NCBI GenBank assembly: GCA_949358305.1
Contig: OX442315.1
Coordinates: forward strand, 20,300,427 to 20,364,426
Source of the DNA: Strigamia acuminata
Taxonomy: Eukaryota; Arthropoda; Chilopoda; Geophilomorpha; Linotaeniidae
Direction of reading: 5' to 3'
Length of the DNA stretch: 64,000 bases
Below the pieces are notes generated by a model. That model was not told where the DNA came from and searched no databases. It worked only from the letters and a program-made list of their open reading frames with translations. Positions 1 through 12,324 of this stretch are shown here, in pieces; position 1 is the stretch's first letter; the number at the start of each line of letters is the position of its first letter. The translations under genes and the position numbers were made by a program.

Positions 1-2
1 CG

Positions 3-1023
3 CAAAGAACGGGTAGTAATAGTAACCATCGAAGACCCGCGACTCGAGCTCCGCAAAGATATACGCAACGACCAGCGACTAGGGCCCCGCAAAGATATAC
101 GCAACGACCAGCGACTAGGGCCCCGCAAATCACGACCCGTACACACGTCAATCCTCCGCCGCGTACCACATTACGTCCTTCTGCTTACCACACTACATTA
201 CAACCGAGACCAAGTTATACCACATTAAGGCCAATTTCTTATACTACATTACGGCCTGTATCTGTAACCCGTATAAACAGTAATTCGCCAAGTTATCCAT
301 CAGGGAATACTCTTCAACCGATTATATATCCAGGAGGTGTTCACCAGGCGCCAGGTGGGCCTTACCAAGGTCACCCAAATGTTCAACCAATTCCAGCTGG
401 GCCATACCAAGGTCGCCCAAACGTTCAACCAGTTCCAAGTGGGCCATATGTTGGTCAACAAGGTCCCCAAATTGTTCCTGTATTCATACCAACAGGACAC
501 CATGGAAAACAACCCAAAGGTATGATATCCCTTAACGTAGAAAAATTTTTATGTTTACTAATAATAAATTATGTTAAATTTTAATTTTTTTTGTAATTTA
601 TAGGGCCCAAAATAGAAATTAAGGTAAGGAATATGAATAATAATATTAATAAATCTTGCACTTGAAATTGCTCAACTTATTAGTTTTTTGTTTACCGTTC
701 GTTACCTTAAGCTTGGCGGAGGCATAGGATACGGCGGATACGGAGGATACGGCGGATACGGCGGATACGGCGGATATGGCGGCACTCATCACGTTATTCA
801 TCATCATGATACCCACCATCATGGCAATCGACACCCCGACGACAGGGGGCCTCCAACTTCATCAGTTCCTACAACAACTGTTGACATTTCACATTTAAAT
901 GAAACTTGGTTACTTCCAACGGCCAAAAGCGAACCAACTTCGAATAACGAATCGGAACCAGTTGTTGATGTCAGTTATTGGGCTCAGAATTGGTACAAAA
1001 CCAAACCAACAAAGACCCAGTAG
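3..1023 (+). CDS. Pro/Gln-rich, Gly-Tyr-rich, His-rich repetitive protein (5' end outside window)
   Basis: No family recognised. Three exons are inferred: 3-519, 604-623 and 712-1023, with GT-AG introns and compatible phases; the reading frame is open at the left edge, so the start lies outside. The first exon encodes tandem APQRYTQRPATR units (a 36-bp DNA repeat at about 46-125), then several TTLRP-type units, then three units of about 14 residues of the form GPYQGxPNVQPxP. The last exon begins LGGGIGYGG, runs through (GGY)n, and continues into a His-rich stretch (HHVIHHHDTHHH) before a more ordinary Ser/Thr-rich tail that stops at 1021-1023. AATAAA signals follow near 1088 and 1100. Such low-complexity composition is typical of secreted structural, cuticular or silk-like proteins, and the His cluster could bind metal; both are inference. 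No signal peptide is visible because the N-terminus is missing. Confidence 0.7.
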
Positions 1024-2539
1024 TTGACTATGTTTGCTTATCTTGTCATTTCATCAATTGGCAAGTTACAACGATATAAGTATAAAATAAAATCTGTCAA
1101 TAAATTTCCTTTTCAAATTTGAATTTATCATTTCGTATAAAAACAAACACCATGATTGTTAAAAAAAATTACCGGTATATAAGAAACCAAGATCATTATT
1201 TTCTAGGCCAAAGCAATTTCATAAGATGCAAACTAACGAGCTTCCCTGCCCTGCTTGCACATGAGATTATTTGGTCGACAGCAGATTGGATCGTCAACTT
1301 GACCGACAATCAATTAGGCTAAAGGTTCTCGAGATCTTCAAGAGATGAAGAGAAAAACTTATAAACCTCAATTTATAACCTCAGTCCTGAGAAACCGTCA
1401 TTTAAAGACACAAAAAACTACAAACTTCATATTTTAAGTGAAATTTATTTTTGTAAAATAACTGTGGAATGCAAAATAAAACCAAGCCACGGTCTGTATA
1501 CCACATGAAACAGTACAAAAAAAAATAATAAAAAAATAAAAACTACAACAAAAATATAAAATCATAAATTATGCATAACTTAATAATTTGTAAAATCCAT
1601 TGACCTATTTATTCACTTCTACCACATCATCACAAACATTAATAACTAAATTTTTGTTCTTCCCGAGCCGAGACAAACAGAAAATAAAACCTTTAAATCT
1701 GAATCAACTGCAAAGTAACAAAAATCAACATTAAATTTGATTCCTGGTCTAATGAATGGCTCTAGAGGCACGAAGACAATCTACAACTAAATTACGTAGA
1801 AAATATCACACCGTAAAAAACGACCCTGTTGAAAATTTAAAGAAAATGCAAAAATCGCAAAAGCAAATTTTTAAATTTTTTTTATATATCGTTTTTGTAT
1901 TTTTTTTTACAAACACATTTGATTACACAAAAAAAGAACAAAAAAAAAACCAGTACAGTACATATATTTACAGATGGCTTTAATATGGACGGTCTCCACT
2001 AAGTTAGTGTCTACTTGCATACTTGTTCGCTACAAACCAATGTAAAACTAATTTACATTCTAACCTCTTACAATACATTATTTACAACAGCCGTCGTTTC
2101 GTTTACGTTAAGGCTAAAGAAAAAGGAACGATCTTTATCTCAAATTGAGAGAATTGATAAGCTACATTCGAAAACCAAAACATTTTTTCAATTTCAACTC
2201 AAATTTTGCGATAAAATTCAAAAATAAATAAATTCCCAATGGAAACTTGACCACTTCGTGTATAAAAAAGCCAAAAAACAAAAAAACGTAAAATTCGTGT
2301 AGCATCGGTAGTGAAAAAATATTTTAAATTTAAGTTTGAGGTAGCCATGATAAGCCATTTTTTTTCTCTCGTACACATTTTTCATATACTAATACATACT
2401 AAAGTACATTCATACTACGAGCAGTTTCCTTACTTTGTACATATAATAATTAGATTTATATTTTACACACAGATTCACACATATCACGGCAGTGATAATT
2501 TGAAATTGAGATTAGTTTTTTTTTATATGTCCGTGTTTA
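1024..2539. other. AT-rich intergenic region between convergent gene ends
   Basis: This is the 3' flank of the repetitive-protein gene and the presumed 3' UTR of BAZ2 on the minus strand. It is rich in A/T runs. Short open frames exist, but none has a recognisable domain or convincing splice context. No RNA gene was recognised. Confidence 0.6.
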
Positions 2540-5500
2540 TTAGTTGCCCTTCGCATCCGCCCACCGACTTTCGAAAAAAGCACGCATGTTGTGTCCCGCT
2601 TTGCCGACCGGAGAGTCGTCTTCGTTGAAAGTTTCGCAGTTATCAAAAATAAGCCGAGCGTCGGCGCAAAACTCCTCTTTCGACTTGTAACTAAATCAGA
2701 CATTTTAGTTACAACAATTTCAAAACTTGTTTTTACTTTTCTTACCTTCCGTCTGCCAATTTCTGTTTCATAGTACTCATGTCCATTAACTTCTTTATTA
2801 CTTTGCGGTACGATGGGAACTGTTTGGTGTTAACTGGAAGCAAAAAAGGCCACGCGTCTTCGTGCGTTTCCATTTCCCGGAGAATTGTCCTGTCGAATTG
2901 AGTTAAAAAATTATTCCATTCTTTATATTCGAATAATTAATCATCATTAACCTGCACGGTATAAATTCCCGACTCGCCCTGTTTTTGTCTTTCGTCTTGT
3001 CACCAGTTTTAGACTTGTCCGTCTGCCTCGAATGCTGCTTGTCGGGTTTAGAGCTGGTTTCTTCCGTATCCTCCTCTTTCGCTTTATTAATTGATTCTCT
3101 TTTCCTTACACTGGTTGTACCGGTTCCAGCACTTTTCGATTTACTTTTAACAGGCTACAAAAAAATAACATACAAATTTCTCATTATTTTTAATTTAATC
3201 AAATCAATAAAAAATTACCTTTTGATTACATTGGACACACATCCATTTTCCTTTGGGCAAACTAAACAAAAAATTTAAAAAAATTCGTGAAAAAAATCAA
3301 CCAGAAGTATAAAAACAAAAAAAACCAACAAACCGCGATAGTGGTGGATCCATACAATCCGTATGAAAAGCTTTGGGACACCCACTACAAGTAACTAAAT
3401 TTTTCCCTTTTTTGCTACACACCAGACATATCCGATCACCAGTTGCCTATTGAACAAATAAAATAAATTAGCAACCAATAAAAATAAACAAAAGTCATTA
3501 TCACCTACCTTATTTAAACACTCGTTACAATACCAATCTCCTTCGGGTATTGACTCCATTTTTGGTTTAAAGCAGTACATATGATAACCTTTATCACAAC
3601 CATCGCATAACAACAACATTGCTTCGTTATCCCCGCTGTTGCAGAACTGGCAACTCTGAAAAAACAATTTAAATTAATTTTGAAATTAATTTCTAAATTA
3701 CCAAGACGAATTACAAAAGTAATTACAGCTTTCATTATCGATTTGTCCCAAGCGATGCAATTTTCTAATAAACTAAGGCACATAGCTAGTTGGGCTGACG
3801 TCTGAACCTTTTCGACCGCGAGCCGCCACTGAATCAGTCGGGCAGACGGCTCTTCCGATACTGAACAACTTTTGTCTCCCGAATTGTTAGCGCTGCTGGA
3901 GCTTGTGCTGCTACTGCTGCTACTGCTGCTGCTGCTGTGAGGTAAATTTGAAATATTTAAATCGTTTGCACTGAAAATAATTATTAAAAAACAATTATTT
4001 TAATTTTAATTAAAGTCAAAATTAATCGAGTTTTACTTGTGGCCTAAAGGTGGTTTGATGTAACGAGGTTCTATATGCATTTCCAGATCAAGCAGACGAG
4101 CACGTGCAGCGTCAACTATGGAAACCGCCGAGTCGTTAACTTCGCACGCGGCTCTGTATTTCACTTTCGAGTCCGTGGATGCTTTGGCTAAAGGTTTCCA
4201 ATTCTGTTTGAAGTGTTTTAAATTTTTAATATATTAAAATATTCCACTATTATTCTTGTCTCTTCACGAACCTTGACTTGCATACTAGAATTGATTAGTT
4301 TTTCTTCTAGTGTTTCAACATGCTCCAAAACGGATAAATCAACTCTTCGTGCTATTTCAACGGACCACGACTCAGGATCACCGGGTTCAGCTGCGCCTCC
4401 CACGCGTTTTGTGATTTCATCATCGAGTTCATCGATATCAAAATCGAAAACTATCCCAAACAAAAATATTTAAATATTTTAGTTATTTTTATTTTTAAAA
4501 TCAAAGACTGACCACTTTCGTCTCCTTTGCTGCATGCTTCGCACGCAAAGTCCTCGTATTTCTCCAACTGTTTAAACAGCATTCGTTCGCGAATTCCACG
4601 TTGATGCAACGCCGACATCAAATTTTTCACCTCGATCGCCTTTGAGATTCGCCACCACCCTCTTTCAAATTCTGAAACACACAAAACCAAGTCTTTAGTT
4701 TAGCCATAAAAATATCGACGTATCTCATTTCCTTACCAGGTGGAATTGGTTTTGGTTTCGAATACGTTTTCAACTTATCCACACCGAAATCCAAGCTGAC
4801 ATCATTAACTGCAGGCGAGGCATTGTTCGACAAATGATTAGCAGCGGGCGTTAAAGAATAATTCGACAGTGGACTTGGCGAGTGTTTCGTTGAATTGTCC
4901 GGATTCATCACTGACGGAATGTTGCCGTTCATCATTCCTAGGGGCAGCGATGAAAATGGCGATGTGTTTGGATACATACCGAACGAACTATACGGGAATG
5001 GCAGTGGAAATTTCATATGATTCGCATTTTTTGACATGTGAATTCGAGTCAGAGACGTTTCGTCACAGGGCATGCGAGGTAGGAGACTGAACCAAGGTTT
5101 CCCTAAATTTTTCTCAGGCAAAGGTTTCAAAATGTCCTCCATCGACAAGCAAAACGAATCGTACCCCGAATGGTTTAGAGATTTTGAATCTATCGTTTGA
5201 TTTGCGCTAAATTCGCTGTTCCGAGACGTGTCAAAGCTAACACCGTTTGTTTCGGAGTTTGATTTCGAATTTGTTTCACTCTTAGAGTTTGTAACAAAAT
5301 CTTCCGATTTGCTCAGCTTGCACTCATCGTCCACAAGACGCGTCTTTGTCTTTTCCTCTTTCTCGTTCGTTTGTTCATTTTCGACCGAATCTTGTTCACT
5401 GTTTTCCTCTTTGTGATGACCATTTATGCTCTTGTCCGACCCGTTGTTCTCGTCACTTTCCTCGTGTTTATCATTGCACTCCTCCTCTTGGAGCTCGTCC

Positions 5501-8500
5501 GTCAATTCGGCCGTTTCCACGCCCTCTGTCAGCACTCCTCCTGAAAACGGTAAAACCCAATAACGACGCTTGTATCGATCTTGACCGAAAGACATCGCTC
5601 GTAGTTGTTGATTGGCTTTAACCAATTTTCCTCGATATTGGTTCATTTGCTGTTACAAAAAATGTAAAAATTTATTAAAATCAAAACCAAATTTAAATTA
5701 TCTTTAGATTGTATACCCTCGAGAGTTTATCAATCTGTTTCTTCAGTTCGTCCAAACTCATACCAATTTCCTCTTCCTATCAGCACAAAATAGAGATTAC
5801 TTTTCAATTCTTTTAACAATTTTATTCTCAATTTACCTCCTGTTCTTCTTGCTCCATCTCACCATGCCCGGTCAATTGAGATCCTTCGCTCTCGTTACCA
5901 CTTTCATTCGCCCCATCGTCGTCATCTTCTTTGACTACTTTGGCTGGAGAATCGTTCGCGGACATTTGTTCGCCTTTCTCATTTTTCTCCCCATCGCCCT
6001 CTGCAGCTTCCATCTTTTGGCTGAGACGCAATTTTTTATTTTGTATCGACTTGAGCCTAAACAACACAACGCAAACATTATATATCTACATCAATTTAAA
6101 AAATAAATAAAAAAATTAACTTACTTCCTTAATTTTCCCTCGATCATCCACTTGTCTTTCCGCAAACTTGCTACTAATTCGATACTGGTATCAATTTGGC
6201 GGCAAATGGCACGACTACACAACAATTCGTTGCAAATAAACGCCAAAATGTTAGCTTTTTGTGTAGCATTCAGAGATAAGTAAGGCCGTTCTTTCAACCA
6301 CTGACTCATAATATTGCTTTCGCCAGCAAAAGCTTGAATAAAAATACGCAGAACCTCGGAGATCGTGTAGCCAGTAATGTCTACTTCTTTCAGAGCTTGT
6401 CCCAAAACGCTTAAATGCTATTTTAGAAAATAAAATAATTTAATACAAAAATATTCAAATCATTATTCAAAATTTATCAACTAACTTTTGTATTAATAGG
6501 AGGTCCAGGATCTTCGATCGCGCAAGTCAAAAGATGATGGATAATAGAAATCAATTCTTCTTCCGCATTCTCGTTGTTCAGCAGTGCCATTTGCAGGGTA
6601 TTCAATGTGGGAAGACTTTGCATATCGAAACCCAAAGTTTCACCAAAGTTATTAAGAAATTCAACAACCATTAATAAATCGGTGAAAGCTTTTCCTGGCA
6701 ATTTAATGCCTGGTATCCGATCTAGTGTTGGCAAAGCCTCCGCTTCAACTATTTCCAAATCCTCAACGGGTTTCCTGAGTTCGCGAAGCGCTTCTAATTC
6801 GAGCTTTCGCAGTTCCTGCATTAAAAACAACATAATTAAAATATTTATAATTTAAAAAAATTAAATTCTCACCATTTTACGTTCCTTGTTCAACCGTTTT
6901 TCAGTCTTCCTCTCTTCTCGAATCCTTTCTCTCTCCTATTTCAATAAAAAAAAAATTAAGAATTTCGTTAAAATAATAAAATTATCATTACCTCTTGTTT
7001 CTTATGAGCCTCTAATGCTTTTACAAGAAGCATGTGTTGTCGTCTTCTTTCTCGTTCCTGAAAACAATCAAAACATCGCATCACATAAGATATTTGCTAA
7101 ATCAGTCGCAAATCATCGATTCCCAACATAAATAAGAGTATTTCAAGCAATGTGCTTTAAAACAATTAAACTAGGACATAAAAACATGTTTTTTAAATAT
7201 AAATTATCTGGAAAATATCAAAACTGAACCAGACGACAATAAAAACAGACAAAACGAAGAGAAGAAAATCACACACTGACACTGTACATACCAAGTCAAC
7301 CATAATGAGCATTTCTCTGCGTTTTTGCAGTTCCTATGGTCCAGCATGTGTAGAAAACAAAGAAAGAAAGATCGAAAATTGCTAACCACATAATAACAAC
7401 GCACTTATTTACAACGTCTAACGAAAATAAACTAATTTCTAACTCTTGCAACTGCCACTAACCCACAATAAACCCACAATAAACCTACCTGAACTTTTAA
7501 AAAAACAGCATGTTGACGTTTAAGTTCTCTTTCCTAAAAGCAACAGACAAAAAAAATAACGCACACATTAAAAACCGAAATACAAAAACAAACATTTTTT
7601 ACAAGACAAAAATGCAACGCTCCAATAAAATGCAAAACAACAAAATAAAACTACAAAAAAAAACCAAATTGCAAAATACAAAAATATTACCTTCGCTTTC
7701 CTCGATGCTTCCTCGACGCGTTGCTTCTCGAGTTCTTCTTGGCGTTTTTTACGGGCCTATGCATGCAAATATTACAGCCATGCTTTAGTAAAAATAAATC
7801 CCATGCACAAAAAAAAATAACTAAAGCTACACTCATGCGAATGAAATATTTATTGCGATATAAAATCATGCTTTAAGCTGTTGAAAATTCACGTTTCAAA
7901 TGGATGCATTGATACCTCGAGCATTTGTTGCGCCCTCATTTCTTTTTCCAGTCTGATCTGCTCTTGTTTTTCAAACTTCTCCTGTTGACGAAGCAATCTT
8001 AAATGTTCCTTATGTTGTTTCACCTCAATTGCTACAATAATAATAATAATTATAATAATAAGATAAATTTTTCCCTCTTTTCCCTATATTTTCCTCACCT
8101 TTCAGCGTTTTCGCTTCCTTATTTGCACGAGCAACCTTTTGTCGTTCCGCCCTCTTCCGAACTCTGCCTCCGGACCGATGAAATGATGCATCTCCAGCTA
8201 AATTTAAAATACACAAAACATTACACCACAAATTCTATCGTCACTTTAAATAAATAAATAAATTACATGTAGAATCCAGCCGTTGTTGATTCTTGAAATC
8301 GTTTTTAATCATTTCTTGATCGACCCTTTTCTTATCCGTCCTGAAAGCCGTGTGCCGGCGTCTAGTGGATCTCAACTCCGTAATTCGAGCGATAATTTCT
8401 TGTTCTCCCAATGGAATATACTCCTTAAATATGCAAGAAAATTGCATAAAACCATCACAAGCGTCTTTACTTAACACTTACAGGATTATCTTCACTTCCT

Positions 8501-11500
8501 ATTGGCTCAAGAAACTCTCCAATATTCACTTTAGAACTAAAGCTAAAATTTTCTCTTGTAATGTCAGTTATGTTGTTCTTATCTAAATACTAAAATTGAA
8601 AGAAAAGAAATATGTCAATCCTAATTTAAATACCGATAACAATCAAAGTGTCGTTCGTTACCCGAATTAGTTCTGTAAAAGTTTTAAATTTTTTCCCACA
8701 GGGACTAAAATAAGTAACTGTTCCTCTTATACCGCTGTAGTTAAACGCCCTTATTTTAGTTTGTCTGTGCCAGCTAAAAATAGAAATAAAAATCAGTTGT
8801 CAACTGAAAATACATCAATTTACGCTTTTCCTACCCATGTTCTAATGGTATTCTCAATTCGGTTTCTTCAACCAACAACCGTCTGCGCTTTACAGATGAA
8901 TTTGCTGCAAAAAAAAAAAAAAAAAAATTACCAATAAAATTAATTTTTAAAAAAAATAAACTCACCATCACTAGCTGCAAATACTTCGTGAGATCGCTTT
9001 TGACCTTTCAACAGCCCAGAAATCGGAGTGCTGCCTGCACTAGTGCCCTGAGATCTCTCTGTATCCTCCGTATCTGGCGAGTCGCTGTCCGAATCGGATT
9101 CAGATGACGAAGAATCAGATTTGCTCGACGAGTCTGAAATAATATTTTGTTCATGACATATTTAATAAATGTACAAACAAAATTAACTCACCGGAATCGT
9201 CGCTACTTTCATCCGCTGAACTGTCATCATCCGAACTAGAATCAAGTGTGCTCACTTTTGCCAACACATCATCCAGATTTTTGCTTTTCGATGCCATGTC
9301 TTCGTTGAAAAATGAGCTTCGTTTCGCTGAAGCGATCATTTTGGCCATCGAAAAGTCGGACGAAGATGACAAATTTGCCGATGCTCCACTCAGCAACGAA
9401 ATGGCTTTGTTCGATAATGGCGTGGAAGTCGCAAACGTCGTCATCAGAGGTGATGCTGAAGTTTGATTTAACTCCAGCTTATTGTTTTGCGAAAATGACG
9501 ACTGTTTTGAACATTTACGACTCGCTTTTTGATGTTTTGCTTGAGCTTCCGAGTACCTGATTTCTTCCTAAAAATAAACATTTCTTTCGTTAACAAAACA
9601 ATCCAGAAGAAATCACCAAACAATTGACTCACTTGATTGTACGTGTGATCCATATCCAACTTGGCCAAACCGTAATTATGTTTAATTTTTCTCTTTCGCG
9701 ATGGCGGCACGTCCAACCATTCCTGAGTCAAAAATGGGGGCGACGGCGATACGGTGCTCTGTGGTTTCAGCGACAGATTTAAAGGCCCAACAGTAGATTC
9801 AAGAGGCAGAGAATCACCAGCAGCTGTGAACTTATTTTTACTAGCCTAGTTTTAAAACATGTATATATTAATTAAAGAAATCCAATTTGAAGCGCGTCAA
9901 TTCAAAATAAAACGTACAGAATTTGTTTCCTTGCTTCCAGTGTCGTCTCTCTTGCTGATCAACGAGTCTATGTTATGAGAATGATGCACCGTTTCCGCTT
10001 TCTCATTCAACTTGCTGCTATAACTTAAATCAGCTGGACTGGAATTGTCCGTCTTTTTTGAAGACTTTTCACTACTTTTATTCTGCAATTTAAAAAAAAA
10101 TGAAATTATTAACATCAAATACAAGAATTTTTTTTAAAAAAATTAAAAATTACTTCATTTTTTTCTGATGTTTGTTTTTCCCCATCAACTGGCTCCGAAT
10201 GCAAACTTTTCGGACTGCTGTGACATCTAGAACTCTTCCACGAATTATCTTTAGTGATGACAGTCACTGGCAGCGTATGGACCCCAGGAGCCGACACAGA
10301 ATGCCTATCGAGCCTAGTTTGGCGCATTTTCGATTCCGAGGATGATGGCGTAACGGTGGATGGAGACATGATAGCACCGTTACGATGAAAACTTAAAAAA
10401 ATATCACATTTTAGAATTAGTAAATCAAAAAAATTTTCACGAATAAATGAATAAATCACTCACGTGGGTGTGACTGCAACACTCGAAGGATTAGTATAAA
10501 TTGGACTATTAACATTGCTCTCTCTAGATGATGATACCGGTGATATAGCCTTTCGGCGTGAGGAAGATTTATATTCACAATTTACTATAAAAAAAAACAA
10601 AAAAAATATATAATAAAAAAATAATAACAATTAAAAAAAAAAATACTAAAAATAAAAAAATAAAAATAAAATTACCAAACTTAATTTAATCAGTCAAATC
10701 AATCTAATGACAAACACGACTACGGAAAGTTGGTTTATAGCAGCAAAAAGCATCATCAAAGGCAACAGACATTATTGGTTTTCCAACAGACCATCATTCT
10801 CAACACTGCAGGCTTATTTTCTAGAAATTGCAGATAGTGCGTGCCAACTTATTGGATTTTCCCCAAGTTAGTAGTCAGTACCCAGCTCGACACAGTTTTT
10901 TCCTCCCATCCCAATTCACTTCGCAAAAATAAAAAAAACAAAAAAAAAACAACAACAAAAAAAAAAAAAAAACATGAACCGCGCCACACATAGCGTGCTT
11001 TATTACCTAAATAACCTAACCTAACTATTATTCCAGTAATTTAATTTTTAATACTAACTGCCCACTTAATTCGTTTATTTATAATTAAATCCATTAAGAT
11101 GAAATTGAATCGAGAGCAGAATAACCCTTTAGCGAGGCCCGCTTTTTGATAGTGAAAATATTAAGGCAATGAACTCGTTTCCATGCACTTTAAATACTTC
11201 TTCCAGCTATTAATTAAGCGATTTAACAATCAACTTTTACAATTTCCAGTTCCCGAACAAATTATTTGATATTTATTTCTTTTTTCCCCCCAAACTTTTT
11301 CACCTGTTTCCTGAATGCGCTCATGCATAACTATCCAGAAATTACTCGCAACACTATTTCAAGAGGATTAATAATTTCCTTCGGTGAAAAATTGATTTTA
11401 AAACTGAAAAAAGGGCGGGGGGAAAATGCACACACGCTCACATATACACATCAATTGAAAAAATAAAAAACAAAACAAAGCCATGAAGGAAGCCAAGCAA

Positions 11501-12324
11501 AGAAAAAGAGAAAAAAAAAGAAGCAAAAAGCTATTACAGCACCAGTAATAGATTATGTGGACTCTCGAATCACAAGGGAGAACTCACTTTTATGAGGAGG
11601 AGGATGATTCGCAGACTGCAGACTGAGAACATCATAACTCGGGAGAAGTGAGTCGCGATTTAGATTCACAAAAGTCGAGTTGGTGGTGGAGGAAACCAAA
11701 CTACGCATAAGGTAGTCGGGGTGCAACAAACGGGATGCCATTGGCCACCAAGCTGAACCTAACCGTACACAAAGACGCCAACAACAGTTTAAACCCAAAA
11801 CACATTAAACTCACATATCGTCACGAGTAAAATACGTCTACACACATTTACTCATTCAGAAATTCAAATATTACACCTCGACATTTGTATTCCTCAACGG
11901 AATAAAATAAATTTCAAAAAAAAAAGAAAGAAATATACAAAAAGAATAAGAAAAAAATATAAAGTTTCTTTCTCCTATTACTTACCTGGCGGTGAAGTAT
12001 AAGCAGCAGATGTTGCAGGTGTTGCCAAGGCCCCTAATCCTCCAAACGCAGACGACGCCAGATTGAGTTGAACAGGAAAGGCAGATGGGTGGCTCAAAAG
12101 TGGTAAAGAATTGGGCAAGTGAGCATAGTGACTGTATAGTAACGCACTGTTGGACACTGAACTGCCAAACAAACCATGGCCTGAAATTTATGAAGAAGAA
12201 AAAAAAAAGAAAAACAAATAAAAACGACCAAAATTGTTTCTTGTTTACTCATTAATTTACCCAGATTTCCTGGATCGAAAACGTTCCCTCTTGGACTCTT
12301 TGAATTCAGCTCTCCGGGATCCAT
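2540..12324 (-). CDS. BAZ2 (tou): BAZ2/toutatis-type bromodomain, DDT, MBD and double-PHD chromatin remodelling subunit
   Basis: Large regulatory subunit of ISWI-type chromatin remodelling complexes, nuclear. The start is MDPGELNSKSP (ATG at 12322-12324) and the stop is TAA at 2540-2542, across about 20 small exons. Domains in order: Ser-rich N-terminus with GSAWWPMASRL (about 11.77-11.58 kb); an acidic Ser/Asp tract (about 9.2-9.05 kb); MBD/TAM domain (about 8.9-8.25 kb, with GTVTYFSPCGKKFKTF); a charged coiled coil in short exons (8.03-6.85 kb); DDT domain (about 6.83-6.48 kb); WHIM1 (6.40-6.12 kb); WHIM2 with GQDRYKRRYWVLPF (about 5.6 kb); the motif PWFSLLPRMPCD (about 5.08 kb); a polyserine run (about 3.93 kb); PHD1 (CQFCNSGD...WYCNECLN, about 3.66-3.51 kb); PHD2 (CLVCSKKGKN...KWMCVQC, about 3.45-3.22 kb, spliced); C-terminal bromodomain (about 2.9-2.54 kb, ending FFESRWADAKGN). 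Vertebrate BAZ2A/B have one PHD; I recall two for Drosophila toutatis, which favours that type. Exon borders in the low-complexity parts are uncertain. Confidence 0.93.
6992..7757 (-). other. Cluster of very short phase-0 coiled-coil exons within BAZ2
   Basis: Four consecutive mini-exons with good AG/GT borders, all starting and ending in phase 0: about 7757-7692 (ARKKRQEELEKQRVEEASRK...), about 7532-7488 (ERELKRQHAVFLKVQ, 15 aa), about 7333-7292 (ELQKRREMLIMVDL, 14 aa) and 7057-6992 (ERERRRQHMLLVKALEAHKK...). Each can be skipped without a frame change. Vertebrate BAZ2B has a similar EMRRQQAVLLKHQ followed directly by an ERERRRQHM-type segment, so the 14-aa ELQKRREM exon is an extra unit relative to that. 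Confidence 0.75.

Noticed and set aside
688..711. Extension of the Gly-rich exon upstream to an ATG-like start
   Set aside because: The phase-0 acceptor at TTAAG just before LGGGIGYGG fits the upstream exons, so the preceding codons are intron.
5228..5621. Plus-strand frames opposite BAZ2 exons
   Set aside because: Shadows of the acidic and Ser-rich BAZ2 coding sequence.
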